Assembly: GCA_963082715.1 (NCBI GenBank)
Contig: CAUJCB010000258.1
Coordinates: 1 to 64,000, forward strand
Length of the DNA stretch: 64,000 bases
DNA from: Harpalus rubripes
Lineage: Eukaryota > Arthropoda > Insecta > Coleoptera > Carabidae
Direction of reading: 5' to 3'
Shown here: positions 33,963 through 48,470 of the stretch, piece after piece
Numbering within the stretch: the first letter of the stretch is position 1
Layout of the letters: each line of letters opens with the position of its first letter
Notes under the pieces: model-generated
The model's database searches: none
The model's input: the letters and a program-made list of their open reading frames with translations, nothing else
What the model was told of the DNA's origin: nothing
Made by a program: the position numbers and the translations under genes

Positions 33963-35924
33963 AAAATAATGAAAAAATTCCCTAAGGCTTAGAATCCAAA
34001 ATAAATTTTTTTATTTTTAATGAAAACTTACAAGATTTTTTGAATTTGGCGGTCTGTAGCTAATGAACAGTAAATGTTAGAGGCACCGGGGTTGGGCCAT
34101 TCGATTCTATGGACGTTTCTACATATGCCTAACATATTTTCAATTTTTGTTTTCGGCTGATACTGTATTACAATGCAAAAAACAAAAAAAATGTACCTAC
34201 AAATATTCAGTAGTCTACTAAAAATTAAACCAGTCTGTATATAAATGAAAAGTATCATTTTCTACTAACTGAGATCCGCTGATTACGGGAAAAATAATGA
34301 AAAAATTCCCTAAGGCTTAGAATCCAAAATAGAAATTTTTATTTTTAATGAAAACTTACAAGATTTTTTGAATTTGGCGGTCTGTAGCTAATGAACAGTA
34401 AATGTTAGAGGCACCGGGGTTGAGCCATTCGATTCTATGGACGTTTCTACATATGCCTAACATATTTTCAATTTTTGTTTTCGGCTGATACTGTATTACA
34501 ATGCAAAAAACAAAAAAATTGTACCTACAAATATTCAGTAGTCTACTAAAAATTAAACCAGTCTGTATATAAATGAAAAGTATCATTTTCTACTAACTGA
34601 GATCCGCTGATTACGGGAAAAATAATGAAAAAATTCCCTAAGGCTTAGAATCCAAAATAGAAATTTTTATTTTTAATGAAAACTTACAAGATTTTTTGAA
34701 TTTGGCGGTCTGTAGCTAATGAACAGTAAATGTTAGAGGCACCGGGGTTGGGCCATTCGATTCTATGGACGTTTCTACATATGCCTAACATATTTTCAAT
34801 TTTTTTTTTCGGCTGATACTGTATTACAATGCAAAAAACAAAAAAATTGTACCTACAAATATTCAGTAGTCTACTAAAAATTAAACCAGTCTGTATATAA
34901 ATGAAAAGTATCATTTTCTACTAACTGAGATCCGCTGATTACGGGAAAAATAAAGAAAAAATTCCCTATGGCTTAGAATCCAAAATAAATTTTTTTATTT
35001 TTAATGAAAACTTACAAGATTTTTTGAATTTGGCGGTCTGTAGCTAATGAACAGTAAATGTTAGAGGCACCGGGGTTGGGCCATTCGATTCTATGGACGT
35101 TTCTACATATGCCTAACATATTTTCAATTTTTGTTTTCGGCTGATACTGTATTACAATGCAAAAAACAAAAAAATTGTACCTACAAATATTCAGTAGTCT
35201 ACTAAAAATTAAACCAGTCTGTATATAAATGAAAAGTATCATTTTCTACTAACTGAGATCCGCTGATTACGGGAAAAATAATGAAAAAATTCCCTAAGGC
35301 TTAGAATCCAAAATAGAAATTTTTATTTTTAATGAAAACTTACAAGATTTTTTGAATTTGGCGGTCTGTAGCTAATGAACAGTAAATGTTAGAGGCACCG
35401 GGGTTGGGCCATTCGATTCTATGGACGTTTCTACATATGCCTAACATATTTTCAATTTTTGTTTTCGGCTGATACTGTATTACAATGCAAAAAACAAAAA
35501 AATTGTACCTACAAATATTCAGTAGTCTACTAAAAATTAAACCAGTCTGTATATAAATGAAAAGTATCATTTTCTACTAATTCAAATCCGCTGATTACGG
35601 GAAAAATAATGAAAAAATTCCCTAGGGTTTAGAAACCAAAATAGAAATTTTTATTATTATTATTATTTTAATGAAAACTTACAGGATTTTTTGATTTTGG
35701 CGGTCTGTAGCTAATGAACAGTAAATGATAGAGGCATGGAGTTTAAGCCATTCGATTCTATGGACGTTTCTACATATGTTTATTATATTTTTAATTTTTG
35801 TTTTCGGCTGATACTGTATTACAATGCAAAAAACTAAAAAATTGTACCTACAAATATTCAGTAGTCTACTAAAAATTAAACCAGCCTGTATATAAATGAA
35901 AAGTATCATTTTCTACTAACTGAG

Positions 35925-35941
35925 TTTCGCTGATTACGGGA
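35925..35941 (+). other. CENP-B-box-like 17-mer
   Basis: The third b-type block carries the same 17-mer. Most main-type monomers have atccgctgattacggga (7 of 9), and from about 37.6 kb many have 'tacggaaa', which weakens the match further. Confidence 0.3.
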
Positions 35942-37646
35942 AAAATAATGAAAAAATTCCCTAAGGCTTAGAATCCAAAATAATTTTTTTTATTTTTAAT
36001 GAAAACTTACAAGATTTTTTGAATTTGGCGGTCTGTAGCTAATGAACAGTAAATGTTAGAGGCACCGGGGTTGGGCCATTCGATTCTATGGACGTTTCTA
36101 CATATGCCTAACATATTTTCAATTTTTGTTTTCGGCTGATACTGTATTACAATGCAAAAAACAAAAAAAATGTACCTACAAATATTCAGTAGTCTACTAA
36201 AAATTAAACCAGTCTGTATATAAATGAAAAGTATCATTTTCTACTAACTGAGATCCGCTGATTACGGGAAAAATAATGAAAAAATTCCCTAAGGCTTAGA
36301 ATACAAAATAGAAATTTTTATTTTTAATGAAAACTTACAAGATTTTTTGAATTTGGCGGTCTGTAGCTAATGAACAGTAAATGTTAGAGGCACCGGGGTT
36401 GGGCCATTCGATTCTATGGACGTTTCTACATATGCCTAACATATTTTCAATTTTTTTTTTCGGCTGATACTGTATTACAATGCAAAAAACAAAAAAATTG
36501 TACCTACAAATATTCAGTAGTCTACTAAAAATTAAACCAGTCTGTATATAAATGAAAAGTATCATTTTCTACTAACTGAGATCCGCTGATTACGGGAAAA
36601 ATAAAGAAAAAATTCCCTATGGCTTAGAATCCAAAATAAAATTTTTTATTTTTAATGAAAACTTACAAGATTTTTTGAATTTGGCGGTCTGTAGCTAATG
36701 AACAGTAAATGTTAGAGGCACCGGGGTTGGGCCATTCGATTCTATGGACGTTTCTACATATGCCTAACATATTTTCAATTTTTGTTTTCGGCTGATACTG
36801 TATTACAATGCAAAAAACAAAAAAATTGTACCTACAAATATTCAGTAGTCTACTAAAAATTAAACCAGTCTGTATATAAATGAAAAGTATCATTTTCTAC
36901 TAACTGAGATCCGCTGATTACGGGAAAAATAATGAAAAAATTCCCTAAGGCTTAGAATCTAAAATAGAAATTTTTATTTTTAATGAAAACTTACAAGATT
37001 TTTTGAATTTGGCGGTCTGTAGCTAATGAACAGTAAATGTTAGAGGCACCGGGGTTAGGCCATTCGATTCTATGGACGTTTCTACATATGCCTAACATAT
37101 TTTCAATTTTTGTTTTCGGCTGATACTGTATTACAATGCAAAAAACAAAAAAATTGTACCTACAAATATTCAGTAGTCTACTAAAAATTAAACCAGTCTG
37201 TATATAAATGAAAAGTATCATTTTCTACTAACTGAGATCCGCTGATTACGGGAAAAATAATGAAAAAATTCCCTAAGGCTTAGAAACCAAAATAGAAATT
37301 TTTATTTTTAATGAAAACTTACAAGATTTTTTGAATTTGGCGGTCTGTAGCTAAAGAACAGTAAATGTTAGAGGCACCGGGGTTGGGCCATTCGATTCTA
37401 TGGACGTTTCTACATATGCCTAACATATTTTCAATTTTTTTTTTCGGCTGATACTGTATTACAATGCAAAAAACAAAAAAATTGTACCTACAAATATTCA
37501 GTAGTCTACTAAAAATTAAACCAGTCTGTATATAAATGAAAAGTATCATTTTCTACTAACTGAGATCCGCTGATTACGGAAAAAATAATGAAAAAATTCC
37601 CTAAGGCTTAGAATCCAAAATAGAAATTTTTATTTTTAATGAAAAC

Positions 37647-40600
37647 TTACAAGATTTTTTGAATTTGGCGGTCTGTAGCTAATGAACAGTAAATGTTAGA
37701 GGCACCGGGGTTAGGCCATTCGATTCTATGGACGTTTCTACATATGCCTAACATATTTTCAATTTTTGTTTTCGGCTGATACTGTATTTCAATGCAAAAA
37801 ACAAAAAAATTGTACCTACAAATATTCAGTAGTCTACTAAAAATTAAACCAGTCTGTATATAAATGAAAAGTATCATTTTCTACTAACTGAGATCCGCTG
37901 ATTACGGAAAAAATAATGAAAAAATTCCCTAAGGCTTAGAATCCAAAATAGAAATTTTTATTTTTAATGAAAACTTACAAGATTTTTTGAATTTGGCGGT
38001 CTGTAGCTAATGAACAGTAAATGTTAGAGGCACCGGGGTTAGGCCATTCGATTCTATGGACGTTTCTACATATGCCTAACATATTTTCAATTTTTGTTTT
38101 CGGCTGATACTGTATTTCAATGCAAAAAACAAAAAAATTGTACCTACAAATATTCAGTAGTCTACTAAAAATTAAACCAGTCTGTATATAAATGAAAAGT
38201 ATCATTTTCTACTAACTGAGATCCGCTGATTACGGAAAAAATAATGAAAAAATTCCCTAAGGCTTAGAATCCAAAATAGAAATTTTTATTTTTAATGAAA
38301 ACTTACAAGATTTTTTGAATTTGGCGGTCTGTAGCTAATGAACAGTAAATGTTAGAGGCACCGGGGTTAGGCCATTCGATTCTATGGACGTTTCTACATA
38401 TGCCTAACATATTTTCAATTTTTGTTTTCGGCTGATACTGTATTTCAATGCAAAAAACAAAAAAATTGTACCTACAAATATTCAGTAGTCTACTAAAAAT
38501 TAAACCAGTCTGTATATAAATGAAAAGTATCATTTTCTACTAACTGAGATCCGCTGATTACGGAAAAAATAATGAAAAAATTCCCTAAGGCTTAGAATCC
38601 AAAATAGAAATTTTTATTTTTAATGAAAACTTACAAGATTTTTTGAATTTGGCGGTCTGTAGCTAATGAACAGTAAATGTTAGAGGCACCGGGGTAGGGC
38701 CATTCGATTCTATGGACGTTTCTACATATGCCTAACATATTTTCAATTTTTGTTTTCGGCTGATACTGTATTACAATGCAAAAAACAAAAAAATTGTACC
38801 TACAAATATTCAGTAGTCTACTAAAAATTAAACCAGTCTGTATATAAATGAAAAGTATCATTTTCTACTAACTGAGATCCGCTGATTACGGAAAAAATAA
38901 TGAAAAAATTCCCTAAGGCTTAGAAACCAAAATAGAAATTTTTATTTTTAATGAAAACTTACAAGATTTTTTGAATTTGGCGGTCTGTAGCTAATGAACA
39001 GTAAATGTTAGAGGCACCGGGGTAGGGCCATTCGATTCTATGGACGTTTCTACATATGCCTAACATATTTTCAATTTTTGTTTTCGGCTGATACTGTATT
39101 ACAATGCAAAAAACAAAAAAATTGTACCTACAAATATTCAGTAGTCTACTAAAAATTAAACCAGTCTGTATATAAATGAAAAGTATCATTTTCTACTAAC
39201 TGAGATCCGCTGATTACGGAAAAAATAATGAAAAAATTCCCTAAGGCTTAGAATCCAAAATAGAAATTTTTATTTTTAATGAAAACTTACAAGATTTTTT
39301 GAATTTGGCGGTCTGTAGCTAATGAACAGTAAATGTTAGAGGCACCGGGGTAGGGCCATTCGATTCTATGGACGTTTCTACATATGCCTAACATATTTTC
39401 AATTTTTGTTTTCGGCTGATACTGTATTACAATGCAAAAAACAAAAAAATTGTACCTACAAATATTCAGTAGTCTACTAAAAATTAAACCAGTCTGTATA
39501 TAAATGAAAAGTATCATTTTCTACTAACTGAGATCCGCTGATTACGGAAAAAATAATGAAAAAATTCCCTAAGGCTTAGAAACCAAAATAGAAATTTTTA
39601 TTTTTAATGAAAACTTACAAGATTTTTTGAATTTGGCGGTCTGTAGCTAATGAACAGTAAATGTTAGAGGCACCGGGGTTAGGCCATTCGATTCTATGGA
39701 CGTTTCTACATATGCCTAACATATTTTCAATTTTTGTTTTCGGCTGATACTGTATTTCAATGCAAAAAACAAAAAAATTGTACCTACAAATATTCAGTAG
39801 TCTACTAAAAATTAAACCAGTCTGTATATAAATGAAAAGTATCATTTTCTACTAACTGAGATCCGCTGATTACGGAAAAAATAATGAAAAAATTCCCTAA
39901 GGCTTAGAATCCAAAATAGAAATTTTTATTTTTAATGAAAACTTACAAGATTTTTTGAATTTGGCGGTCTGTAGCTAATGAACAGTAAATGTTAGAGGCA
40001 CCGGGGTTAGGCCATTCGATTCTATGGACGTTTCTACATATGCCTAACATATTTTCAATTTTTGTTTTCGGCTGATACTGTATTTCAATGCAAAAAACAA
40101 AAAAATTGTACCTACAAATATTCAGTAGTCTACTAAAAATTAAACCAGTCTGTATATAAATGAAAAGTATCATTTTCTACTAACTGAGATCCGCTGATTA
40201 CGGAAAAAATAATGAAAAAATTCCCTAAGGCTTAGAAACCAAAATAGAAATTTTTATTTTTAATGAAAACTTACAAGATTTTTTGAATTTGGCGGTCTGT
40301 AGCTAATGAACAGTAAATGTTAGAGGCACCGGGGTTAGGCCATTCGATTCTATGGACGTTTCTACATATGCCTAACATATTTTCAATTTTTGTTTTCGGC
40401 TGATACTGTATTTCAATGCAAAAAACAAAAAAATTGTACCTACAAATATTCAGTAGTCTACTAAAAATTAAACCAGTCTGTATATAAATGAAAAGTATCA
40501 TTTTCTACTAACTGAGATCCGCTGATTACGGAAAAAATAATGAAAAAATTCCCTAAGGCTTAGAATCCAAAATAGAAATTTTTATTTTTAATGAAAACTT

Positions 40601-43600
40601 ACAAGATTTTTTGAATTTGGCGGTCTGTAGCTAATGAACAGTAAATGTTAGAGGCACCGGGGTTAGGCCATTCGATTCTATGGACGTTTCTACATATGCC
40701 TAACATATTTTCAATTTTTGTTTTCGGCTGATACTGTATTTCAATGCAAAAAACAAAAAAATTGTACCTACAAATATTCAGTAGTCTACTAAAAATTAAA
40801 CCAGTCTGTATATAAATGAAAAGTATCATTTTCTACTAACTGAGATCCGCTGATTACGGAAAAAATAATGAAAAAATTCCCTAAGGCTTAGAATCCAAAA
40901 TAGAAATTTTTATTTTTAATGAAAACTTACAAGATTTTTTGAATTTGGCGGTCTGTAGCTAATGAACAGTAAATGTTAGAGGCACCGGGGTAGGGCCATT
41001 CGATTCTATGGACGTTTCTACATATGCCTAACATATTTTCAATTTTTGTTTTCGGCTGATACTGTATTACAATGCAAAAAACAAAAAAATTGTACCTACA
41101 AATATTCAGTAGTCTACTAAAAATTAAACCAGTCTGTATATAAATGAAAAGTATCATTTTCTACTAACTGAGATCCGCTGATTACGGAAAAAATAATGAA
41201 AAAATTCCCTAAGGCTTAGAAACCAAAATAGAAATTTTTATTTTTAATGAAAACTTACAAGATTTTTTGAATTTGGCGGTCTGTAGCTAATGAACAGTAA
41301 ATGTTAGAGGCACCGGGGTAGGGCCATTCGATTCTATGGACGTTTCTACATATGCCTAACATATTTTCAATTTTTGTTTTCGGCTGATACTGTATTACAA
41401 TGCAAAAAACAAAAAAATTGTACCTACAAATATTCAGTAGTCTACTAAAAATTAAACCAGTCTGTATATAAATGAAAAGTATCATTTTCTACTAACTGAG
41501 ATCCGCTGATTACGGAAAAAATAATGAAAAAATTCCCTAAGGCTTAGAATCCAAAATAGAAATTTTTATTTTTAATGAAAACTTACAAGATTTTTTGAAT
41601 TTGGCGGTCTGTAGCTAATGAACAGTAAATGTTAGAGGCACCGGGGTAGGGCCATTCGATTCTATGGACGTTTCTACATATGCCTAACATATTTTCAATT
41701 TTTGTTTTCGGCTGATACTGTATTACAATGCAAAAAACAAAAAAATTGTACCTACAAATATTCAGTAGTCTACTAAAAATTAAACCAGTCTGTATATAAA
41801 TGAAAAGTATCATTTTCTACTAACTGAGATCCGCTGATTACGGAAAAAATAATGAAAAAATTCCCTAAGGCTTAGAAACCAAAATAGAAATTTTTATTTT
41901 TAATGAAAACTTACAAGATTTTTTGAATTTGGCGGTCTGTAGCTAATGAACAGTAAATGTTAGAGGCACCGGGGTAGGGCCATTCGATTCTATGGACGTT
42001 TCTACATATGCCTAACATATTTTCAATTTTTGTTTTCGGCTGATACTGTATTACAATGCAAAAAACAAAAAAATTGTACCTACAAATATTCAGTAGTCTA
42101 CTAAAAATTAAACCAGTCTGTATATAAATGAAAAGTATCATTTTCTACTAACTGAGATCCGCTGATTACGGAAAAAATAATGAAAAAATTCCCTAAGGCT
42201 TAGAATCCAAAATAGAAATTTTTATTTTTAATGAAAACTTACAAGATTTTTTGAATTTGGCGGTCTGTAGCTAATGAACAGTAAATGTTAGAGGCACCGG
42301 GGTTAGGCCATTCGATTCTATGGACGTTTCTACATATGCCTAACATATTTTCAATTTTTGTTTTCGGCTGATACTGTATTTCAATGCAAAAAACAAAAAA
42401 ATTGTACCTACAAATATTCAGTAGTCTACTAAAAATTAAACCAGTCTGTATATAAATGAAAAGTATCATTTTCTACTAACTGAGATCCGCTGATTACGGA
42501 AAAAATAATGAAAAAATTCCCTAAGGCTTAGAAACCAAAATAGAAATTTTTATTTTTAATGAAAACTTACAAGATTTTTTGAATTTGGCGGTCTGTAGCT
42601 AATGAACAGTAAATGTTAGAGGCACCGGGGTAGGGCCATTCGATTCTATGGACGTTTCTACATATGCCTAACATATTTTCAATTTTTGTTTTCGGCTGAT
42701 ACTGTATTACAATGCAAAAAACAAAAAAATTGTACCTACAAATATTCAGTAGTCTACTAAAAATTAAACCAGTCTGTATATAAATGAAAAGTATCATTTT
42801 CTACTAACTGAGATCCGCTGATTACGGAAAAAATAATGAAAAAATTCCCTAAGGCTTAGAATCCAAAATAGAAATTTTTATTTTTAATGAAAACTTACAA
42901 GATTTTTTGAATTTGGCGGTCTGTAGCTAATGAACAGTAAATGTTAGAGGCACCGGGGTAGGGCCATTCGATTCTATGGACGTTTCTACATATGCCTAAC
43001 ATATTTTCAATTTTTGTTTTCGGCTGATACTGTATTACAATGCAAAAAACAAAAAAATTGTACCTACAAATATTCAGTAGTCTACTAAAAATTAAACCAG
43101 TCTGTATATAAATGAAAAGTATCATTTTCTACTAACTGAGATCCGCTGATTACGGAAAAAATAATGAAAAAATTCCCTAAGGCTTAGAATCCAAAATAGA
43201 AATTTTTATTTTTAATGAAAACTTACAAGATTTTTTGAATTTGGCGGTCTGTAGCTAATGAACAGTAAATGTTAGAGGCACCGGGGTTAGGCCATTCGAT
43301 TCTATGGACGTTTCTACATATGCCTAACATATTTTCAATTTTTGTTTTCGGCTGATACTGTATTTCAATGCAAAAAACAAAAAAATTGTACCTACAAATA
43401 TTCAGTAGTCTACTAAAAATTAAACCAGTCTGTATATAAATGAAAAGTATCATTTTCTACTAACTGAGATCCGCTGATTACGGAAAAAATAATGAAAAAA
43501 TTCCCTAAGGCTTAGAAACCAAAATAGAAATTTTTATTTTTAATGAAAACTTACAAGATTTTTTGAATTTGGCGGTCTGTAGCTAATGAACAGTAAATGT

Positions 43601-46600
43601 TAGAGGCACCGGGGTAGGGCCATTCGATTCTATGGACGTTTCTACATATGCCTAACATATTTTCAATTTTTGTTTTCGGCTGATACTGTATTACAATGCA
43701 AAAAACAAAAAAATTGTACCTACAAATATTCAGTAGTCTACTAAAAATTAAACCAGTCTGTATATAAATGAAAAGTATCATTTTCTACTAACTGAGATCC
43801 GCTGATTACGGAAAAAATAATGAAAAAATTCCCTAAGGCTTAGAATCCAAAATAGAAATTTTTATTTTTAATGAAAACTTACAAGATTTTTTGAATTTGG
43901 CGGTCTGTAGCTAATGAACAGTAAATGTTAGAGGCACCGGGGTTAGGCCATTCGATTCTATGGACGTTTCTACATATGCCTAACATATTTTCAATTTTTG
44001 TTTTCGGCTGATACTGTATTTCAATGCAAAAAACAAAAAAATTGTACCTACAAATATTCAGTAGTCTACTAAAAATTAAACCAGTCTGTATATAAATGAA
44101 AAGTATCATTTTCTACTAACTGAGATCCGCTGATTACGGAAAAAATAATGAAAAAATTCCCTAAGGCTTAGAAACCAAAATAGAAATTTTTATTTTTAAT
44201 GAAAACTTACAAGATTTTTTGAATTTGGCGGTCTGTAGCTAATGAACAGTAAATGTTAGAGGCACCGGGGTAGGGCCATTCGATTCTATGGACGTTTCTA
44301 CATATGCCTAACATATTTTCAATTTTTGTTTTCGGCTGATACTGTATTACAATGCAAAAAACAAAAAAATTGTACCTACAAATATTCAGTAGTCTACTAA
44401 AAATTAAACCAGTCTGTATATAAATGAAAAGTATCATTTTCTACTAACTGAGATCCGCTGATTACGGAAAAAATAATGAAAAAATTCCCTAAGGCTTAGA
44501 ATCCAAAATAGAAATTTTTATTTTTAATGAAAACTTACAAGATTTTTTGAATTTGGCGGTCTGTAGCTAATGAACAGTAAATGTTAGAGGCACCGGGGTA
44601 GGGCCATTCGATTCTATGGACGTTTCTACATATGCCTAACATATTTTCAATTTTTGTTTTCGGCTGATACTGTATTACAATGCAAAAAACAAAAAAATTG
44701 TACCTACAAATATTCAGTAGTCTACTAAAAATTAAACCAGTCTGTATATAAATGAAAAGTATCATTTTCTACTAACTGAGATCCGCTGATTACGGAAAAA
44801 ATAATGAAAAAATTCCCTAAGGCTTAGAAACCAAAATAGAAATTTTTATTTTTAATGAAAACTTACAAGATTTTTTGAATTTGGCGGTCTGTAGCTAATG
44901 AACAGTAAATGTTAGAGGCACCGGGGTTAGGCCATTCGATTCTATGGACGTTTCTACATATGCCTAACATATTTTCAATTTTTGTTTTCGGCTGATACTG
45001 TATTTCAATGCAAAAAACAAAAAAATTGTACCTACAAATATTCAGTAGTCTACTAAAAATTAAACCAGTCTGTATATAAATGAAAAGTATCATTTTCTAC
45101 TAACTGAGATCCGCTGATTACGGAAAAAATAATGAAAAAATTCCCTAAGGCTTAGAATCCAAAATAGAAATTTTTATTTTTAATGAAAACTTACAAGATT
45201 TTTTGAATTTGGCGGTCTGTAGCTAATGAACAGTAAATGTTAGAGGCACCGGGGTTAGGCCATTCGATTCTATGGACGTTTCTACATATGCCTAACATAT
45301 TTTCAATTTTTGTTTTCGGCTGATACTGTATTTCAATGCAAAAAACAAAAAAATTGTACCTACAAATATTCAGTAGTCTACTAAAAATTAAACCAGTCTG
45401 TATATAAATGAAAAGTATCATTTTCTACTAACTGAGATCCGCTGATTACGGAAAAAATAATGAAAAAATTCCCTAAGGCTTAGAAACCAAAATAGAAATT
45501 TTTATTTTTAATGAAAACTTACAAGATTTTTTGAATTTGGCGGTCTGTAGCTAATGAACAGTAAATGTTAGAGGCACCGGGGTAGGGCCATTCGATTCTA
45601 TGGACGTTTCTACATATGCCTAACATATTTTCAATTTTTGTTTTCGGCTGATACTGTATTACAATGCAAAAAACAAAAAAATTGTACCTACAAATATTCA
45701 GTAGTCTACTAAAAATTAAACCAGTCTGTATATAAATGAAAAGTATCATTTTCTACTAACTGAGATCCGCTGATTACGGAAAAAATAATGAAAAAATTCC
45801 CTAAGGCTTAGAATCCAAAATAGAAATTTTTATTTTTAATGAAAACTTACAAGATTTTTTGAATTTGGCGGTCTGTAGCTAATGAACAGTAAATGTTAGA
45901 GGCACCGGGGTTAGGCCATTCGATTCTATGGACGTTTCTACATATGCCTAACATATTTTCAATTTTTGTTTTCGGCTGATACTGTATTTCAATGCAAAAA
46001 ACAAAAAAATTGTACCTACAAATATTCAGTAGTCTACTAAAAATTAAACCAGTCTGTATATAAATGAAAAGTATCATTTTCTACTAACTGAGATCCGCTG
46101 ATTACGGAAAAAATAATGAAAAAATTCCCTAAGGCTTAGAAACCAAAATAGAAATTTTTATTTTTAATGAAAACTTACAAGATTTTTTGAATTTGGCGGT
46201 CTGTAGCTAATGAACAGTAAATGTTAGAGGCACCGGGGTAGGGCCATTCGATTCTATGGACGTTTCTACATATGCCTAACATATTTTCAATTTTTGTTTT
46301 CGGCTGATACTGTATTACAATGCAAAAAACAAAAAAATTGTACCTACAAATATTCAGTAGTCTACTAAAAATTAAACCAGTCTGTATATAAATGAAAAGT
46401 ATCATTTTCTACTAACTGAGATCCGCTGATTACGGAAAAAATAATGAAAAAATTCCCTAAGGCTTAGAATCCAAAATAGAAATTTTTATTTTTAATGAAA
46501 ACTTACAAGATTTTTTGAATTTGGCGGTCTGTAGCTAATGAACAGTAAATGTTAGAGGCACCGGGGTAGGGCCATTCGATTCTATGGACGTTTCTACATA

Positions 46601-48470
46601 TGCCTAACATATTTTCAATTTTTGTTTTCGGCTGATACTGTATTACAATGCAAAAAACAAAAAAATTGTACCTACAAATATTCAGTAGTCTACTAAAAAT
46701 TAAACCAGTCTGTATATAAATGAAAAGTATCATTTTCTACTAACTGAGATCCGCTGATTACGGAAAAAATAATGAAAAAATTCCCTAAGGCTTAGAAACC
46801 AAAATAGAAATTTTTATTTTTAATGAAAACTTACAAGATTTTTTGAATTTGGCGGTCTGTAGCTAATGAACAGTAAATGTTAGAGGCACCGGGGTTAGGC
46901 CATTCGATTCTATGGACGTTTCTACATATGCCTAACATATTTTCAATTTTTGTTTTCGGCTGATACTGTATTTCAATGCAAAAAACAAAAAAATTGTACC
47001 TACAAATATTCAGTAGTCTACTAAAAATTAAACCAGTCTGTATATAAATGAAAAGTATCATTTTCTACTAACTGAGATCCGCTGATTACGGAAAAAATAA
47101 TGAAAAAATTCCCTAAGGCTTAGAATCCAAAATAGAAATTTTTATTTTTAATGAAAACTTACAAGATTTTTTGAATTTGGCGGTCTGTAGCTAATGAACA
47201 GTAAATGTTAGAGGCACCGGGGTTAGGCCATTCGATTCTATGGACGTTTCTACATATGCCTAACATATTTTCAATTTTTGTTTTCGGCTGATACTGTATT
47301 TCAATGCAAAAAACAAAAAAATTGTACCTACAAATATTCAGTAGTCTACTAAAAATTAAACCAGTCTGTATATAAATGAAAAGTATCATTTTCTACTAAC
47401 TGAGATCCGCTGATTACGGAAAAAATAATGAAAAAATTCCCTAAGGCTTAGAATCCAAAATAGAAATTTTTATTTTTAATGAAAACTTACAAGATTTTTT
47501 GAATTTGGCGGTCTGTAGCTAATGAACAGTAAATGTTAGAGGCACCGGGGTAGGGCCATTCGATTCTATGGACGTTTCTACATATGCCTAACATATTTTC
47601 AATTTTTGTTTTCGGCTGATACTGTATTACAATGCAAAAAACAAAAAAATTGTACCTACAAATATTCAGTAGTCTACTAAAAATTAAACCAGTCTGTATA
47701 TAAATGAAAAGTATCATTTTCTACTAACTGAGATCCGCTGATTACGGAAAAAATAATGAAAAAATTCCCTAAGGCTTAGAAACCAAAATAGAAATTTTTA
47801 TTTTTAATGAAAACTTACAAGATTTTTTGAATTTGGCGGTCTGTAGCTAATGAACAGTAAATGTTAGAGGCACCGGGGTAGGGCCATTCGATTCTATGGA
47901 CGTTTCTACATATGCCTAACATATTTTCAATTTTTGTTTTCGGCTGATACTGTATTACAATGCAAAAAACAAAAAAATTGTACCTACAAATATTCAGTAG
48001 TCTACTAAAAATTAAACCAGTCTGTATATAAATGAAAAGTATCATTTTCTACTAACTGAGATCCGCTGATTACGGAAAAAATAATGAAAAAATTCCCTAA
48101 GGCTTAGAATCCAAAATAGAAATTTTTATTTTTAATGAAAACTTACAAGATTTTTTGAATTTGGCGGTCTGTAGCTAATGAACAGTAAATGTTAGAGGCA
48201 CCGGGGTAGGGCCATTCGATTCTATGGACGTTTCTACATATGCCTAACATATTTTCAATTTTTGTTTTCGGCTGATACTGTATTACAATGCAAAAAACAA
48301 AAAAATTGTACCTACAAATATTCAGTAGTCTACTAAAAATTAAACCAGTCTGTATATAAATGAAAAGTATCATTTTCTACTAACTGAGATCCGCTGATTA
48401 CGGGAAAAATAATGAAAAAATTCCCTAAGGCTTAGAAACCAAAATAGAAATTTTTATTTTTAATGAAAAC
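37647..48470. repeat. 328-bp satellite, sub-block S5b, 33 monomers of E and Y type
   Basis: Monomers fall into two linked haplotypes. E has 'ggggttaggcc' with 'tatttcaatg' (15 monomers); Y has 'ggggtagggcc' with 'tattacaatg' (18 monomers). All have 'attacggaaaa' instead of 'attacgggaaa'. An independent marker, 'agaaacc' versus 'agaatcc', alternates almost every monomer from about 38.9 kb, giving a 656-bp dimer. All intervals are exactly 328 bp. No gene or insertion is present. Confidence 0.95.

Larger units (their letters stand above)
27908..37646. repeat. 328-bp satellite, sub-block S5a, heterogeneous with b-type headed blocks
   Basis: About 29 monomers follow an initial partial one. b-type monomers at 28091, 28430, 32377, 33700 and 35679 follow TTA tracts and make some intervals 339 bp instead of 328. 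Three blocks headed by a b-type monomer start at 32377 (b plus 3 monomers, 1323 bp), 33700 (b plus 5, 1979 bp) and 35679 (b plus 5, 1968 bp). In each the second monomer has 'acaaaaaaaatgtacc'. A monomer with the T-run variant 'ttttttttttcgg' is fourth in the blocks at 32377 and 33700, fifth again in the latter, and third in the block at 35679. Single-base indels give intervals of 329 and 327 bp near 29414 and 31383. Other monomers are main type. Confidence 0.93.
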
